DNA from: Hymenobacter canadensis
GTDB lineage: Bacteria; Bacteroidota; Bacteroidia; Cytophagales; Hymenobacteraceae
DNA: 64,000 bases
Direction of reading: 5' to 3'
Assembly: GCF_027359925.1 (NCBI RefSeq)
Contig: NZ_CP114767.1
Coordinates: forward strand, 682,001 to 746,000
Both the position numbers and the translations under genes were made by a program. Shown piece by piece: positions 40,095-50,500 of the stretch; within the stretch, counting starts at the first letter, position 1, and each line of letters opens with the position of its first letter. A model generated the notes under the pieces. The model saw only the letters and a program-made list of their open reading frames with translations, had not been told where the DNA came from and did not search any database.

Positions 40095-42911
40095 ATGAAA
40101 ACACTTCGACTGTTACTCAGCCTTGTGGCAATGCTGGCCGGAATGCCGGTTTTGCAGGCGCAGGTGGTGACCACCGACCCGGTATTCTTCCAGGATACCA
40201 CGCCCATTACGCTCACCTTCGATGCGACCAAAGGCAATGGAGCATTAGCTGGTTTTACGGGCCCGGTCTACATCTGGACCGGTGTCATCACCGAACGCAG
40301 CACCAACGATACCGACTGGAAGTACGTGAAGAGCCCGTCGTTCAACCAAGCGGATCCGGCGGCGCAGCTGACGCGCAGCACCACCAACCCCAACCTGTAC
40401 ACTCTCAGCTTCACGCCGCGCGCTTTCTATGGCGTGCCCGCCACCGAGCGGATGCTGAAGCTGGCCATGATCTTCAAAAATGCCGATGGCTCGGTAGTGG
40501 GCCGCGGTGATGGCGGCGACATTCTCGTGAACGTCTCGCAGAGCGCCCTGGATGCGCGCATCACTTCGCCCACTACGGCGCAGTTTGTGCCGGCGGGCAC
40601 GCAGGTGCCGGTTTCGGGCCTAGCTTCTGCTAGCGCCCAGCTCACCTTCCGCCTCAACGGCGTGCAGGTGGCTCAGCAGACGGGCACCTCGCTCAGCACT
40701 ACCGTTACCGTAAACCAGGTCGGTCGCAACGTAGTGCGCTTCACGGCCACCAACGGCACACTCACCGCTTCTGATTCGGTGCTGGTTGTCGTGAGCCCAC
40801 AGGTGACCGTGGCGGCCCTGCCCGCCGGCGCCAAGAAGGATGGTATCACGTACATTAACGGTGGTGCGTCAGCTATTCTGAGCCTCACGGCGCCCGGCAA
40901 AAGCTTCGTGTATGTGCTCGGCGAGTTCAACAACTGGCAGCAGACCACGGTCGGCTTCATGAAGAAGACGCCCGAAACCGACGCCGCAAACGCCCGTTGG
41001 TGGGTGCAGATCGACAACCTGACCCCCGGCCAGGAGTACGCCTACCAGTACGAAGTAAATGGCATCCTGCGTGTGGCCGACCCTTACGCGGAGAAAGTGC
41101 TGGACCCCAGCAACGACCGGTTCATCCCGGCCGTGACCTATCCGAGCCTGAAGCCTTACCCAACTGGCCAAACCACGGGCATCGTGTCGGTGCTGCAAAG
41201 CAACCAGGCGCCGTACCAGTGGCAGGTGAATAACTTCCAGCGCCCCAAGCGTACCGATCTAGTGGTGTACGAGCTGCACCTGCGTGACTTTATCGCTCGC
41301 CACGACTATGCCACGCTGCAGGATACGCTGACTTATCTGAAGCGCCTGGGTGTCAACTGCATCGAGCTAATGCCGGTGAACGAGTTCGAAGGCAACGATT
41401 CGTGGGGTTACAACCCCTCGTTCTACTTTGCTCCCGATAAATACTACGGCACCAAAGACGCCCTGAAGACCTTTATCGACGAAGCCCACCGCCGCGGTAT
41501 TGCTGTAGTGCTCGACATCGTGCTCAACCACTCTTGTGGCCAGAGCCCCATGGTGCAGATGTATTTCGACGGCGGCAATCCATCCACCGACTCGCCTTGG
41601 TTCAACCGCACGGCCACGCACCCCTTCAACGTTTGCTACGATTTCAACCACGAGTCGCCGTTCACCAAGTATTTCTCTAAGCAAGTCATTGCGTACTGGC
41701 TGCAGGAGTACCGCGTCGATGGCTACCGCTTCGACTTGAGCAAAGGCTTCACGCAGCGCGTCACGACCGATGACTCGCAGATGCGCCTTTATGACCAGTC
41801 GCGCATCAACACACTGCTCGATTACCACAGCACCATGACGGCCATCAGCCCGACGCTGTATCCTATTCTGGAGCACTTTGCCGAAAACAGCGAGGAAAAA
41901 GTGCTGGCTGATGCCGGAATGATGTTGTGGGGTAACAACCACGGCGCCTACACAGCTGCCATGAAAGGGGAGTCAGCCAACTTCACGGGGGTTTCGCACC
42001 TGTCGCGGCAGTTCAACGAGCCTAACTTGGTGAGCTACATGGAAAGCCACGACGAGGAGCGCCTGATTGTAAGCACCCTGGCCGAGGGTAACATCTTCAA
42101 CCCTGCCTACAATATTCGGACGCTACCTGTGGCGCTGGCCCGCGCCGAAATGGCGGCGGCGTTTTTCCTGACTATTCCCGGCCCCAAGATGATCTGGCAG
42201 TTCGGGGAACTGGGCTACGACGTCGGCATCAATGTGAATGGCCGCACCGGCCAGAAACCGATCCGCTGGAACTATCAGACTGAGCCGGCCCGTCGCCAGC
42301 TCTATAACGTATATGCCGCCCTCAATGCTCTGAAAGTAAACGAGCCCGCCTTCGAGTCGCGCGATGTGGCCATCGTGGGCACTCGCGGCCCCAAATCCAT
42401 CCGCATCACTGACCCGAGCATGAATGTGGTGGTCATCGGCAACTTTGGCGTACTGCCCGACAGCGTGCAGCCTGGCTTCCAGGGTACCGGTAAATGGTAC
42501 AACTACCTGCGCGGCGACAGTATCCAGGTTACCAATGTGACGGCTCGTGTGGCCGTGCAGCCCGGCGAGTACGCTGTGTACACTTCGCGCCGCGTGAAAC
42601 TGCCGGCTGCCATAGTGCTGAGCAACAAACCGCGCCGCGCCACCACCGCCGACCTGCGCTTGAGCGCCGCCCCCAACCCGGTGGCCACCACCGCCACGCT
42701 GTACTACACGCTCACGGCGGCAGCACCCGTTACTGTTACGGTTACGAACGTGCTGGGTGCCAAAGCGCAGTTGCCGGTAGTGGCCGGTCGCCAGAGCAGT
42801 GGCCCACACGAGCTGCAATTGCCCGTAAGCGGGTTGGCCAACGGCGTGTATATGGTGCGCCTGCAGGCCGGCGATCAGCAACAAACCGTTCGATTGCTGG
42901 TGCAGCAATAA
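40095..42911 (+). CDS. Secreted GH13 alpha-amylase family protein with type IX sorting tail
   Basis: A 938-residue secreted enzyme. After a signal peptide (about 1-23, ending LQAQ) come a beta domain, a region with a CBM48-like strand pattern (FVYVLGEFNNWQ, about 272-284), and the GH13 barrel (about 375-780). Catalytic segments are VVLDIVLNHS, YRVDGYRFDLSKGF (nucleophile Asp near 547), YPILEHFAEN (acid/base Glu near 593) and ESHDEERLI (Asp near 653). The C-terminal 85 residues form a type IX sorting tail (LSAAPNPVATTATLYY, then GLANGVYMVRLQAG). It should act on alpha-glucans outside the cell or on its surface. A SusC/SusD pair lies 3 kb further. Confidence 0.92.
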   Translation: MKTLRLLLSLVAMLAGMPVLQAQVVTTDPVFFQDTTPITLTFDATKGNGALAGFTGPVYIWTGVITERSTNDTDWKYVKSPSFNQADPAAQLTRSTTNPNLYTLSFTPRAFYGVPATERMLKLAMIFKNADGSVVGRGDGGDILVNVSQSALDARITSPTTAQFVPAGTQVPVSGLASASAQLTFRLNGVQVAQQTGTSLSTTVTVNQVGRNVVRFTATNGTLTASDSVLVVVSPQVTVAALPAGAKKDGITYINGGASAILSLTAPGKSFVYVLGEFNNWQQTTVGFMKKTPETDAANARWWVQIDNLTPGQEYAYQYEVNGILRVADPYAEKVLDPSNDRFIPAVTYPSLKPYPTGQTTGIVSVLQSNQAPYQWQVNNFQRPKRTDLVVYELHLRDFIARHDYATLQDTLTYLKRLGVNCIELMPVNEFEGNDSWGYNPSFYFAPDKYYGTKDALKTFIDEAHRRGIAVVLDIVLNHSCGQSPMVQMYFDGGNPSTDSPWFNRTATHPFNVCYDFNHESPFTKYFSKQVIAYWLQEYRVDGYRFDLSKGFTQRVTTDDSQMRLYDQSRINTLLDYHSTMTAISPTLYPILEHFAENSEEKVLADAGMMLWGNNHGAYTAAMKGESANFTGVSHLSRQFNEPNLVSYMESHDEERLIVSTLAEGNIFNPAYNIRTLPVALARAEMAAAFFLTIPGPKMIWQFGELGYDVGINVNGRTGQKPIRWNYQTEPARRQLYNVYAALNALKVNEPAFESRDVAIVGTRGPKSIRITDPSMNVVVIGNFGVLPDSVQPGFQGTGKWYNYLRGDSIQVTNVTARVAVQPGEYAVYTSRRVKLPAAIVLSNKPRRATTADLRLSAAPNPVATTATLYYTLTAAAPVTVTVTNVLGAKAQLPVVAGRQSSGPHELQLPVSGLANGVYMVRLQAGDQQQTVRLLVQQ

Positions 42912-42950
42912 GCACTGCAACTAAATAGCCGCCGATTTTGCGGCTACGCA

Positions 42951-42998
42951 GACACAAAAAATCCCCGCTGGCAGTTGCCAGCGGGGATTTTTTGTGTC
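42951..42998. terminator. Bidirectional terminator, 23-base arms
   Basis: 42951-42973 pairs perfectly with 42976-42998 (core AATCCCCGCTGGCA). It separates the convergent GH13 and kinase genes. Confidence 0.88.
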
Positions 42999-43022
42999 TG
43001 AAATATCAGACTGATTGTCTGC

Positions 43023-43868
43023 TTACGCTTTGCCTTCGTGGAAACTTACGAGGTCGTCAATCGGGGAGCGAATGATTTTGCCCACTTCCATATTGTGCGT
43101 TTTGGCGACCTGCACCAGCGCATCGCGGAAGTTATAGCCTACTGAGCCGATACAGTTGAATGAGTAGTCCTGGTAGTTGGGATAGTGCCGGACAATGTTG
43201 TCGAAGAACGTTTCGAAACCCTGCCGCACAATTTCGCGGCAGTAGCTGATGTTGTTGTGGTCGTAGGTGAACTTAGCAAAGCTGGCCAGGAAACGGTTGG
43301 GCAGCGGCTGGTTGTAGAGGCGGTCCAGAATATCTTCGCGGGTGAGCTTGAATTCCTCCTGGAAAATATCCTGCAGGCCGTCGGGGAGCAGGCCGCGCAG
43401 GTAGTCGCGCAGCAGCCGCTTGCCGATGAACGAGCCCGAGCCTTCATCACCCAGAAAGTAGCCGAGCGAATCGACATTGTGCGTAATGCGCGTGCCATCA
43501 TAGAGGCAGGAGTTGGTGCCCGTGCCCAGGATGGCCGCAAAACCTGGCTTGTGGCCTAGCAGCGCCCGTGCCGAGGCCAGCAGGTCGTGGTCGACGGTGA
43601 CTTTAGCCTGCGGAAACACCTGGCGCATGGCTTGGGCCAGCACTTCGGCCTTCTTCGCCGACGAAACTCCGGCTCCATAATAAAAAACTTCCGTAACTTC
43701 TTCTCGATGAAGGGTTTCGGGTAGGTTTTTATCCAGCGAAGCAATTACGCCGGCCGTGTCAATAAAGTCGGGGTTATATCCTTCGGTGTTGAAGTGTACC
43801 CGGTTGCCTGCTTCGTCGAGCTGGCACCAGCTGCTCTTGGTAGAGCCGCCATCGGCAATGAGAATCAT
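43023..43868 (-). CDS. BadF/BadG-type sugar kinase (N-acetylglucosamine kinase-like)
   Basis: A 281-residue ASKHA-fold kinase of the BadF/BadG/BcrA/BcrD ATPase family. The phosphate-1 motif DGGSTKSSW is at 6-14, then TVDHDLLASARALLG, the ILGTGTNSCLYDG phosphate-2 loop, and GYFLGDEGSGSFIGKRLL, typical of the group annotated as N-acetylglucosamine kinase. It would phosphorylate an imported amino sugar or hexose in the cytoplasm. The ATG at 43868 (MILIADGGSTKSS) is chosen; the upstream extension has no coding character. Its place between two secreted-protein genes suits sugar use, but the exact sugar is not known. Confidence 0.85.
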   Translation of the reverse strand: MILIADGGSTKSSWCQLDEAGNRVHFNTEGYNPDFIDTAGVIASLDKNLPETLHREEVTEVFYYGAGVSSAKKAEVLAQAMRQVFPQAKVTVDHDLLASARALLGHKPGFAAILGTGTNSCLYDGTRITHNVDSLGYFLGDEGSGSFIGKRLLRDYLRGLLPDGLQDIFQEEFKLTREDILDRLYNQPLPNRFLASFAKFTYDHNNISYCREIVRQGFETFFDNIVRHYPNYQDYSFNCIGSVGYNFRDALVQVAKTHNMEVGKIIRSPIDDLVSFHEGKA

Positions 43869-44203
43869 AGGCTGAAACTGAATGGAAAAAACGGATAGCA
43901 CAGCCCCGGAATCGGTAGCTGGCCAGTACGAATGTACGGCCCTAGCCGCAAATCTGCTACCCAACCAAACCTGCTGTTTGTCGTTGTCGTAACAGGGCAC
44001 GGCGCTTGAGAAAATAGCGGATACTCACTGTTGGATTTTTTTGTCAAAAAAGGTCCTGTTTTTAGGGTTATTAGCTCAGAAAAGCGCTTTTAAAACTTTT
44101 TTTTTCAACTCCTGGTGGTACTTTTACTACAAGGAATCACTGCCCGAAAAAGGCGAGTGACCACTAACTTCTCCCACATTTTTTCCTTCATTTTTTCACT
44201 ATC
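43869..44203. promoter_or_regulatory. Divergent spacer with possible promoters
   Basis: About 335 bases between divergent genes, A/T-rich near 44040-44200. For the plus-strand gene a box TACTTTTA (44119-44126, seven of eight) lies 77 bases before the ATG; for the kinase a box CAGATTTG (reverse of 43949-43956) lies about 80 bases before its ATG. No gene seen. Confidence 0.4.
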
Positions 44204-45382
44204 ATGAAAAAACTTTTTACTCTGGCAGCAGCCGGCGCTATGGCTGCTACAGCCCTCACCGCACAGGCACAAATCACGGTTGATGGCACCCTAAACGCCA
44301 CCGAAATTGGTGCCGCTAACTCGGGCCGTTACGTACGTATCGGTCAGTTCACCAACCCCCGCGGCTTCGGCGACTGGGGCCTGTTGAGCCTGTACGCCGC
44401 TAACTCGGGCAGCAAGGTGTATTTCTTCGTTGCTGGTACGGTTCAGAATGATTTAGCTGGTGCTAACACTAACCGTAATTCATTCCAGTTGTACATCGAC
44501 GTACCCGGTGTAGCTGGTGGTGCCGACATTTTAGGTGGCACGGCTGCATCGGGAACTTCGTTTGAGAAGATGTCGGCTTTAATGGATTTTGCTCCTGATA
44601 TGGCTATTGGTATCCGGGGTGATGGTCTTGGAACCCTCAACATCGACGGAGTAGTATATGTACCAACTGCAAATGCAGGCGAAGTAAGGGGCACTGATAA
44701 AGTGCTTGCTCCTTTGTTAGCTGTAAACGGAACCGCGCTAACCATTCCTGCAGCAGCAACTGCTGCACCCTATACGCGTTTCGCCGGAGCCCGGGTAGCA
44801 TACCGTAACTCGTCGGATGGTAAAGTAACCACGAACCCAGGTGCTGCTACCGGCGGTGTTGCCGGTTCGTTTGGTTGGGAATTCGAGCTGGACCGGGCTG
44901 CTATGGGTGCTGGCACTACCGGCACTCCGCAGCTGACTGTTTTCGCGGTACAGAACAATGGTGGCGGTGACTATGTGTCTTCGGACTTCATTCCACAGGC
45001 CACGCCCGCTATTACTTCCAACTCTGGCAACGCGGCAGCTAACCCTAATTTCACCACGATTGGTGGTACGCAGGCTGCTCCCTTCACGCTGTCAGTACTG
45101 GGCCTCAAACAGGCTGATGACCAGCGGATTGCTATGAGCGTATTCCCAAACCCCGCTGCTGGCGAGGCTACGGTTTCGTATCAAGTGCTGAACAAGTCGC
45201 AGAACGTGAACATCGTTCTGACCGACCTGATGGGCCGTACGGTTCGCACGCTCCGCAACGGCAACATGGCTGCCGGCGCTCAGCGCGAAACCGTAAGCAC
45301 GCAGGATGTGGCCGCTGGCACCTACCTCGTGAAAGTGCAGGTTGGCGACATGCTGGCTACCCGCAAAGTGGTATTGCTGTAA
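44204..45382 (+). CDS. Secreted protein with type IX sorting tail, function unknown
   Basis: A 392-residue exported protein: signal peptide (about 1-23, TALTAQAQ), a beta-rich body (about 24-300) that begins ITVDGTLNATEIGAANSGRY, a style shared with extracellular carbohydrate- or DOMON-like binding domains, and a type IX sorting tail (about 315-392, MSVFPNPAAGEATVSYQVLN and DVAAGTYLVKVQVG). No catalytic motif is recognised. The first two thirds of the gene use more A/T-ending codons than the neighbours (for example repeated GCT, GGT, GTA), which may reflect high expression or different origin. A clear terminator follows. Confidence 0.8.
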   Translation: MKKLFTLAAAGAMAATALTAQAQITVDGTLNATEIGAANSGRYVRIGQFTNPRGFGDWGLLSLYAANSGSKVYFFVAGTVQNDLAGANTNRNSFQLYIDVPGVAGGADILGGTAASGTSFEKMSALMDFAPDMAIGIRGDGLGTLNIDGVVYVPTANAGEVRGTDKVLAPLLAVNGTALTIPAAATAAPYTRFAGARVAYRNSSDGKVTTNPGAATGGVAGSFGWEFELDRAAMGAGTTGTPQLTVFAVQNNGGGDYVSSDFIPQATPAITSNSGNAAANPNFTTIGGTQAAPFTLSVLGLKQADDQRIAMSVFPNPAAGEATVSYQVLNKSQNVNIVLTDLMGRTVRTLRNGNMAAGAQRETVSTQDVAAGTYLVKVQVGDMLATRKVVLL

Positions 45383-45398
45383 GCTTAGCTCCAATAAG

Positions 45399-45435
45399 AA
45401 AAAGGGTTGCTACACGTGTAGCAACCCTTTTTTTT
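45399..45435 (+). terminator. Terminator, 34-base perfect palindrome
   Basis: 45399-45432 is a perfect palindrome centred on CTACACGTGTAG, followed by T residues. Confidence 0.88.
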
Positions 45436-45874
45436 GTGCTTATGAAGCTTGGCAACAGAGAGGAGCAGTCGGTTGTGGATATCACGCAATGCCAGCAAGT
45501 AACCTGATGACGGCAGGTCCGTCAAGGATACTTTCTGGTTGCAGCACAAGCTGGAAAGGGTGGCATAATCAGGGTGGCTGAACAGAGCAGCGAATTCATA
45601 TTGCGGAGTAGTTGCGTAGCGGCGCGATAGGTTTGCTGGCGTTTCTGATGCTATACGCGGCTACTCCGCAATGTGCGCTTGCCACAAAGCAGCACATATG
45701 TCGCTATTCAGCAGTGTTCCGAAGGGTAGGAGTTACATGATGGCAATCAGGATACGGACGTTTCTGCCGCCAGTACATGGGTTTGAGCGTTTTCTGATGC
45801 TTCGGTTAGCTGCTGCCGATAACTATTACTGATCTGCTGCTACTCTGTAGCTCTGCAGCCGATATTCGCTTATA
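45436..45874. other. Gene-free spacer with an inverted repeat
   Basis: About 440 bases between two terminators, without a supported gene. ATTGCGGAGTAG (45600-45611) and its complement (45661-45672) form an inverted repeat; the rest shows nothing I can name. Confidence 0.5.
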
Positions 45875-45910
45875 AAAAAAGGCTTTCCCGATATCGGGAA
45901 AGCCTTTTTT
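45875..45910. terminator. Terminator after susD, 36-base perfect palindrome
   Basis: Palindrome AAAAAAGGCTTTCCCGAT and complement; ends the minus-strand SusCD transcript. Confidence 0.88.
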
Positions 45911-45931
45911 GTGGCAGCTGCTAGTTATATA

Positions 45932-47545
45932 CTAGTAACCAGGATTCTGCCGAAGCGTTGGGTTGGCAGTCAGGTCGGATACTGGCAGCGGGAAGATGTT
46001 GCGGAAGGTAGGTACATCAGTACCGCCCGCTACACCGCCTTTGAAGGGCCAGAGGTAGCTGGAACCTGCAAACTTGCCAAAGCGGATCAAGTCAGTACGA
46101 CGGTGCCCTTCCCAGTACAGCTCCCGCATCCGCTCGTCGAGGATGCCATCCAGCGTGATGCTGGTCACGTTGCCGGACGCGTTGCCGTAGCCACGGGTGC
46201 GCAATGCATTTACGTACTGTATTGCTGTTTGCCGGCTGCCGCCGCCACCACGTAGGTGAGCTTCAGCATACATCAAGTACACGTCGCCGAGACGGAACAG
46301 CGGGATGTCGGTATCGACAAACTCGCCGGTTGGGTCGGAGCCGGGGGCGTTGGTGGAGGTGCGGTTACGCCACTTGGTCACGAGCCAGCCGTCCCGGAAC
46401 GTGGTTAGGCTGGTGTTGTCCAGGTTTTGGCGCGACGTGAAGAACAAGGCACGCTTATCGGCCGGTGCGGCAGCCTGGGCGGCTGTGGTCAGGCCAAAAA
46501 CCAGCGGCAGATTTTTTCTGGCGCGTAAGCCGGCCCAGCCGGAATTCACGCCCATCGTATCGGTGCTCAGCGAGCCGCCGATAGCAGCGTGCACCAGGAA
46601 AGTGGTGCCGCCGTAGGTGCGGGTGCGCAGGCCATCAGCAATAATCGGGAAGATGATTTCTGACGCCCCTGCCCGGTCGTTGTCGGCGCGGAACAGGTTG
46701 CTGTAGCGCGGCGTCAGGGTGAAGCCGGAACCGATGATACGGGTAGTATAGTCGATTACGTCGGTGTTGCGGGCCGTGCCGGTGTACGTCTGTGCGTTCA
46801 GGTACAGCTTGGACAGCAGCGTCCAGGCGGCAGCTTGGTCGGCGCGGCCATACTCAGCCTGGCGGGCTGGTACCAGCTCTCCGTCGATGGCCTTCAGCTC
46901 GGTTTCGATGTAGCTGAACAGCTCGGCCGCGTTGGTCTGGCGCGGGAAGAACTTGCCCGTCAGGTCAGCTTCGGTTACGAACGGCACGTTGCCGCCGAAC
47001 ATATCCAGGGCGTGGTAGTAGCTGAGGGCACGCAGGAAACGGGCCTCGGCACGGTACCGGCGCGCCTGGGTGAGGTTTTCGCCGCTGATGCCCCGCTCGC
47101 TGAGCTTGGCATCACTCATTTCCCGGATGAAGTCGTTGCAGAGCACCACCTGGAAGTAAATGCGGTTGTACATCGCACTTACGAAGTTGTTGTTCGACGA
47201 CCAGGTGTTGTCGTTCAGGTTCTGGATCGAACCATCGCCCCAGGCGATTACCGCCTCGTCGGTGGTCAACTCCTGCATCTTCCAGAACACGCGGGTGTAG
47301 GAAGTAGCCCCTTCGTCGTCACCGAGTATGTCCTGGGCACCGGTGGTCTTCTGGCCCGTGGTGATGAGGCCGGCGTAGAGCTTCGCCAAAGCAGCGCGCT
47401 GCCCGGCCGGATCCTGGTACACCGACTCCGTGTTCAGATCAAAAAATGGCGTGCGGTCCAGGTCCTTGTTACAGGAGGCGGTGCCCAGCACGAGGGAGGA
47501 GGAAAGTGCCAGTGCGGCAAACCCTCGGGTTGAAATGAATTTCAT
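45932..47545 (-). CDS. SusD/RagB family nutrient-binding outer-membrane lipoprotein
   Basis: About 537 residues. It starts with a lipoprotein signal (FISTRGFAALALSSSLVLGTASC in part, with the acylated Cys in GTASCNKDLD) and continues as a SusD-type tetratricopeptide fold: DLNTESVYQDPAGQRAALAK, YNRIYFQVVLCNDFIREM, RYRAEARFLRALSYYHALDMFG in part, and the C-terminal RMRELYWEGHRRTDLIRFGKF. It forms the lid of the SusC transporter on the cell surface and binds glycans or peptides. The gene lies 13 bp downstream of susC, so both are one transcript. The ATG at 47545 gives the proper signal; an upstream TTG is rejected. Confidence 0.93.
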   Translation of the reverse strand: MKFISTRGFAALALSSSLVLGTASCNKDLDRTPFFDLNTESVYQDPAGQRAALAKLYAGLITTGQKTTGAQDILGDDEGATSYTRVFWKMQELTTDEAVIAWGDGSIQNLNDNTWSSNNNFVSAMYNRIYFQVVLCNDFIREMSDAKLSERGISGENLTQARRYRAEARFLRALSYYHALDMFGGNVPFVTEADLTGKFFPRQTNAAELFSYIETELKAIDGELVPARQAEYGRADQAAAWTLLSKLYLNAQTYTGTARNTDVIDYTTRIIGSGFTLTPRYSNLFRADNDRAGASEIIFPIIADGLRTRTYGGTTFLVHAAIGGSLSTDTMGVNSGWAGLRARKNLPLVFGLTTAAQAAAPADKRALFFTSRQNLDNTSLTTFRDGWLVTKWRNRTSTNAPGSDPTGEFVDTDIPLFRLGDVYLMYAEAHLRGGGGSRQTAIQYVNALRTRGYGNASGNVTSITLDGILDERMRELYWEGHRRTDLIRFGKFAGSSYLWPFKGGVAGGTDVPTFRNIFPLPVSDLTANPTLRQNPGY

Positions 47546-47558
47546 GGCAGTGGGGGGA

Positions 47559-50500
47559 TTAGAAGCCAAAGTTTACACCGATGGTATACGTGCGGGCCCG
47601 GGGGTACAGATTGTTGTCGATGCCATCAAAAATCTCGGGGTCAATGCCATCATACTTGGTGATTACGAATGCATTCTGAACAGCCAGCGAGATATTAATG
47701 TTCGACTCTTCACCCAGGGTGTAGCCCAGCGTGATGTTGTCCATGCGCAGGAACGAAGCGTCCTGCACGTAGTAGTCGGAGAGGCGGTAGTTGGTGCCTG
47801 AACCGATGGCCCGCGTCTGCTCATAGAAGCGGGTGGTGTTGTTCAGGAAAGGCTGGGAAGGGAAGATGTTGGTGCTGGTGGAGCTGGACGCAATGTTGTT
47901 GTAGGCGTAGTTGCCCAGGTTGGCGCGCATCGTGAAAGCGAAGTTCACTTTGCGGTAGCTCATGTTCGAGCCCAGGCCCAGAATGGTTCTGGGTGCCGGT
48001 GCCTTATAACGATACAGGTCCTGCTCGTTGATGACACCATTGGCGTCCAGATCTTCGAAGGCCTGCAGGTCCGTAACCGTCGTGCCGTTAGGCTGGATGG
48101 GGTTGCCGCTGGCGTCGTACTTCTGCTTGTACACGAAGAACGAGCGGGCCTGGAAGCCCACAGAGTTGGTTTGGATGGTAGAACCCGTACCGCCACCGAT
48201 GCCACCAACGCGCGAACCCAAAGAGTTCGGGTTGTCGTTGAGCGTGAGCTTCGTGATTTCGTTGCGGTTGAAGGTGGCGTTGGCCGTCAGGCTCCAGTTG
48301 AAGTCAGTAGATTGGGCAACTACGCCCACCAGACCCAGCTCTACACCTTTGTTCTCCAAAGAGCCGATGTTGGTGAACAGTTTGTTAGAGGCGTTCGAGC
48401 CAGCTGGCACTTCAATCTCGTTGATCAGATCTTTGGTTTTGCGCAGGTACACGTCCACGGTACCCGTCAGGCGGCCATCAATGAAGCCATAGTCCAGACC
48501 AGCGTTGTAGGTGGTGGTTTCTTCCCACTTGATGTTCGGGTCGCTCGGAGCCCGGCGTACCGGAATGGTGTATACGCCGCCAACCGGATATGAAACTGTG
48601 CTTTCACCGTTGATGTAGCGCGCCAGAGCGGGGTAGTCATTAACTCCGCCAACGTCCTGCTGGCCGGTGATGCCGTAGCCTACGCGCAGTTTCAGATCGG
48701 AAAGGAAGGTGGAGTTGGCCAGGAAATTCTCGCCTTTGATACGCCAAGCCAGAGCCGCAGCCGGGAATAGACCCGAGCGGTTTTCCTCAGAGAAGCGCGA
48801 CGAAATATCGTTCCGCAGCGTGGCCGTGAACAGGTACCGGTCGTTGAAATTGTAGTTCAGACGGCCGTAGTAAGAGATGAGCGTGTACTGCGACTTGTCG
48901 GCGAAGGCTTCCAGCTGGGCTGGGTTGATCAGGTCGCCGTTGGGACGGCGGCCGAAGAAGAACGGCGCGTTGCGCAGGAAATCCTGGTAGGAGTAGCCCC
49001 CCAACAGTTCCAAACGGCCGGCCGTGCCGAAGTCCTTGGTGTAGTTGAGGTAGGTTTCGAGCAGCTTGTTGTCGCGGTCCTGAGCGTAGCTGTTGTCGAT
49101 ACCGCCCGGGCCGTTCTGGTTGAACTCCGAAATGGCGTTGTTGCCGGCTACAAACGTGTTGCCGTTGCTGCGCGTGATGTCGTAGCCGACGTTGATGTTG
49201 GCGCGGAGGTCGGGCAGGAAGTGCAGTTTGTAATCGAGGGCCAGGTTACCGATGCTCCGCTTCACGGTGCTCCGGTCGCGGCGCTGGTTCAGGCGGGCCA
49301 GGGGGTTGGCCGTCGACTGGCCTACACGGCCAATAACGCCGGTGGGGCTGGTGGTGTAGTACTCGAAGTAGCCGTCGAAAGGCGAGCCGGCCTGCAGGAT
49401 AGGCTGCGTGGGGTTGAAGAACACCGCGTTGCCGACAATGCCGTTCTCCACGAAGCGGTTGTCCACCCAGGAGCCTTTGATGTTGGCATCAACGCGCAGG
49501 TGGCCGTCGAACAGGGTAGGGTTGATACCCACCGAAACGCTGTTACGCTTGAAGTTATTGGTCTTGATAACGCCATCCTGGTTGAGGTGGCCCAGCGATA
49601 CGCGGTACGGTACGGCACCGGCGTTGCCGGTGATGCTGGCGTTATAATCCTGCGTGTAGGCGGTGCGGAAAATGGCATCCTGCCAGTCGGTGTTGGCAGT
49701 GCCCAGAAGCGCCTTCTGGTCTTCGGTGCCCTGCTGGTTCACCAGCGCCCGGAACTCGTCGCCCGACAGCACGTCGAACTTCTTGGGGTTGTAGGCCAAC
49801 GAGAACTGCGAGCTGACATTTACGCGGGTTTTCTCGCCGCTGATGCCCTTTTTGGTGGTGATGATGATAACGCCGTTGGAAGCGCGCGAGCCGTAGATGG
49901 CCGTGGCCGAAGCGTCCTTGAGCACCGTGAAGGTCTCAATGTCGTTGGGGTTGATCAGGTTCAGGGCATTGCCCGTGCCGCTCACTTCCCCGCCGTTCAC
50001 CGGTACCCCATCAATTACGATGAGTGGGTCGTTGGTGGCCGACAGCGAAGAGCCGCCGCGGATACGGATGGTGCTGCCGGCGCCAGGAGCGCCGCCGCTG
50101 CCCGTGATCTGCACACCCGCCACTTTGCCGGCGATGAGCTGCTCAGGCGTAGTGATCTGGCCCTTCACGAAGTCACGCGAGGTAACGGCCGTTACCGAGC
50201 CCGTTACGTCCTGCTTGCGTACGGTGCCGTAGCCTACTACTACTGCTTCGTTGAGCAGCGTGGTATTTTCGTTGAGGGTCGTGCTGGCTACGGCCGTGTT
50301 CTGGCCGGCCGTTACGGTTACCGGAATGCGGCCGGTGGTGTAGCCTACAAACGAGACAACCAGCGTGCGCGGGCCGGCTGGTACGTTCTGAATGGAGTAC
50401 GTACCGTCCGAGTTAGTGGAGTTGCCGAGCGTGGTGCCTTCGATGATTACGGTTACGCCGGGCAGGCCACCGTTCTTCTCGTCTACGACACGGCCACTCA

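Noticed and set aside
45436..45581. Short open frame after the secreted-protein terminator
   Set aside because: It would start before and run through the terminator and has no coding character.
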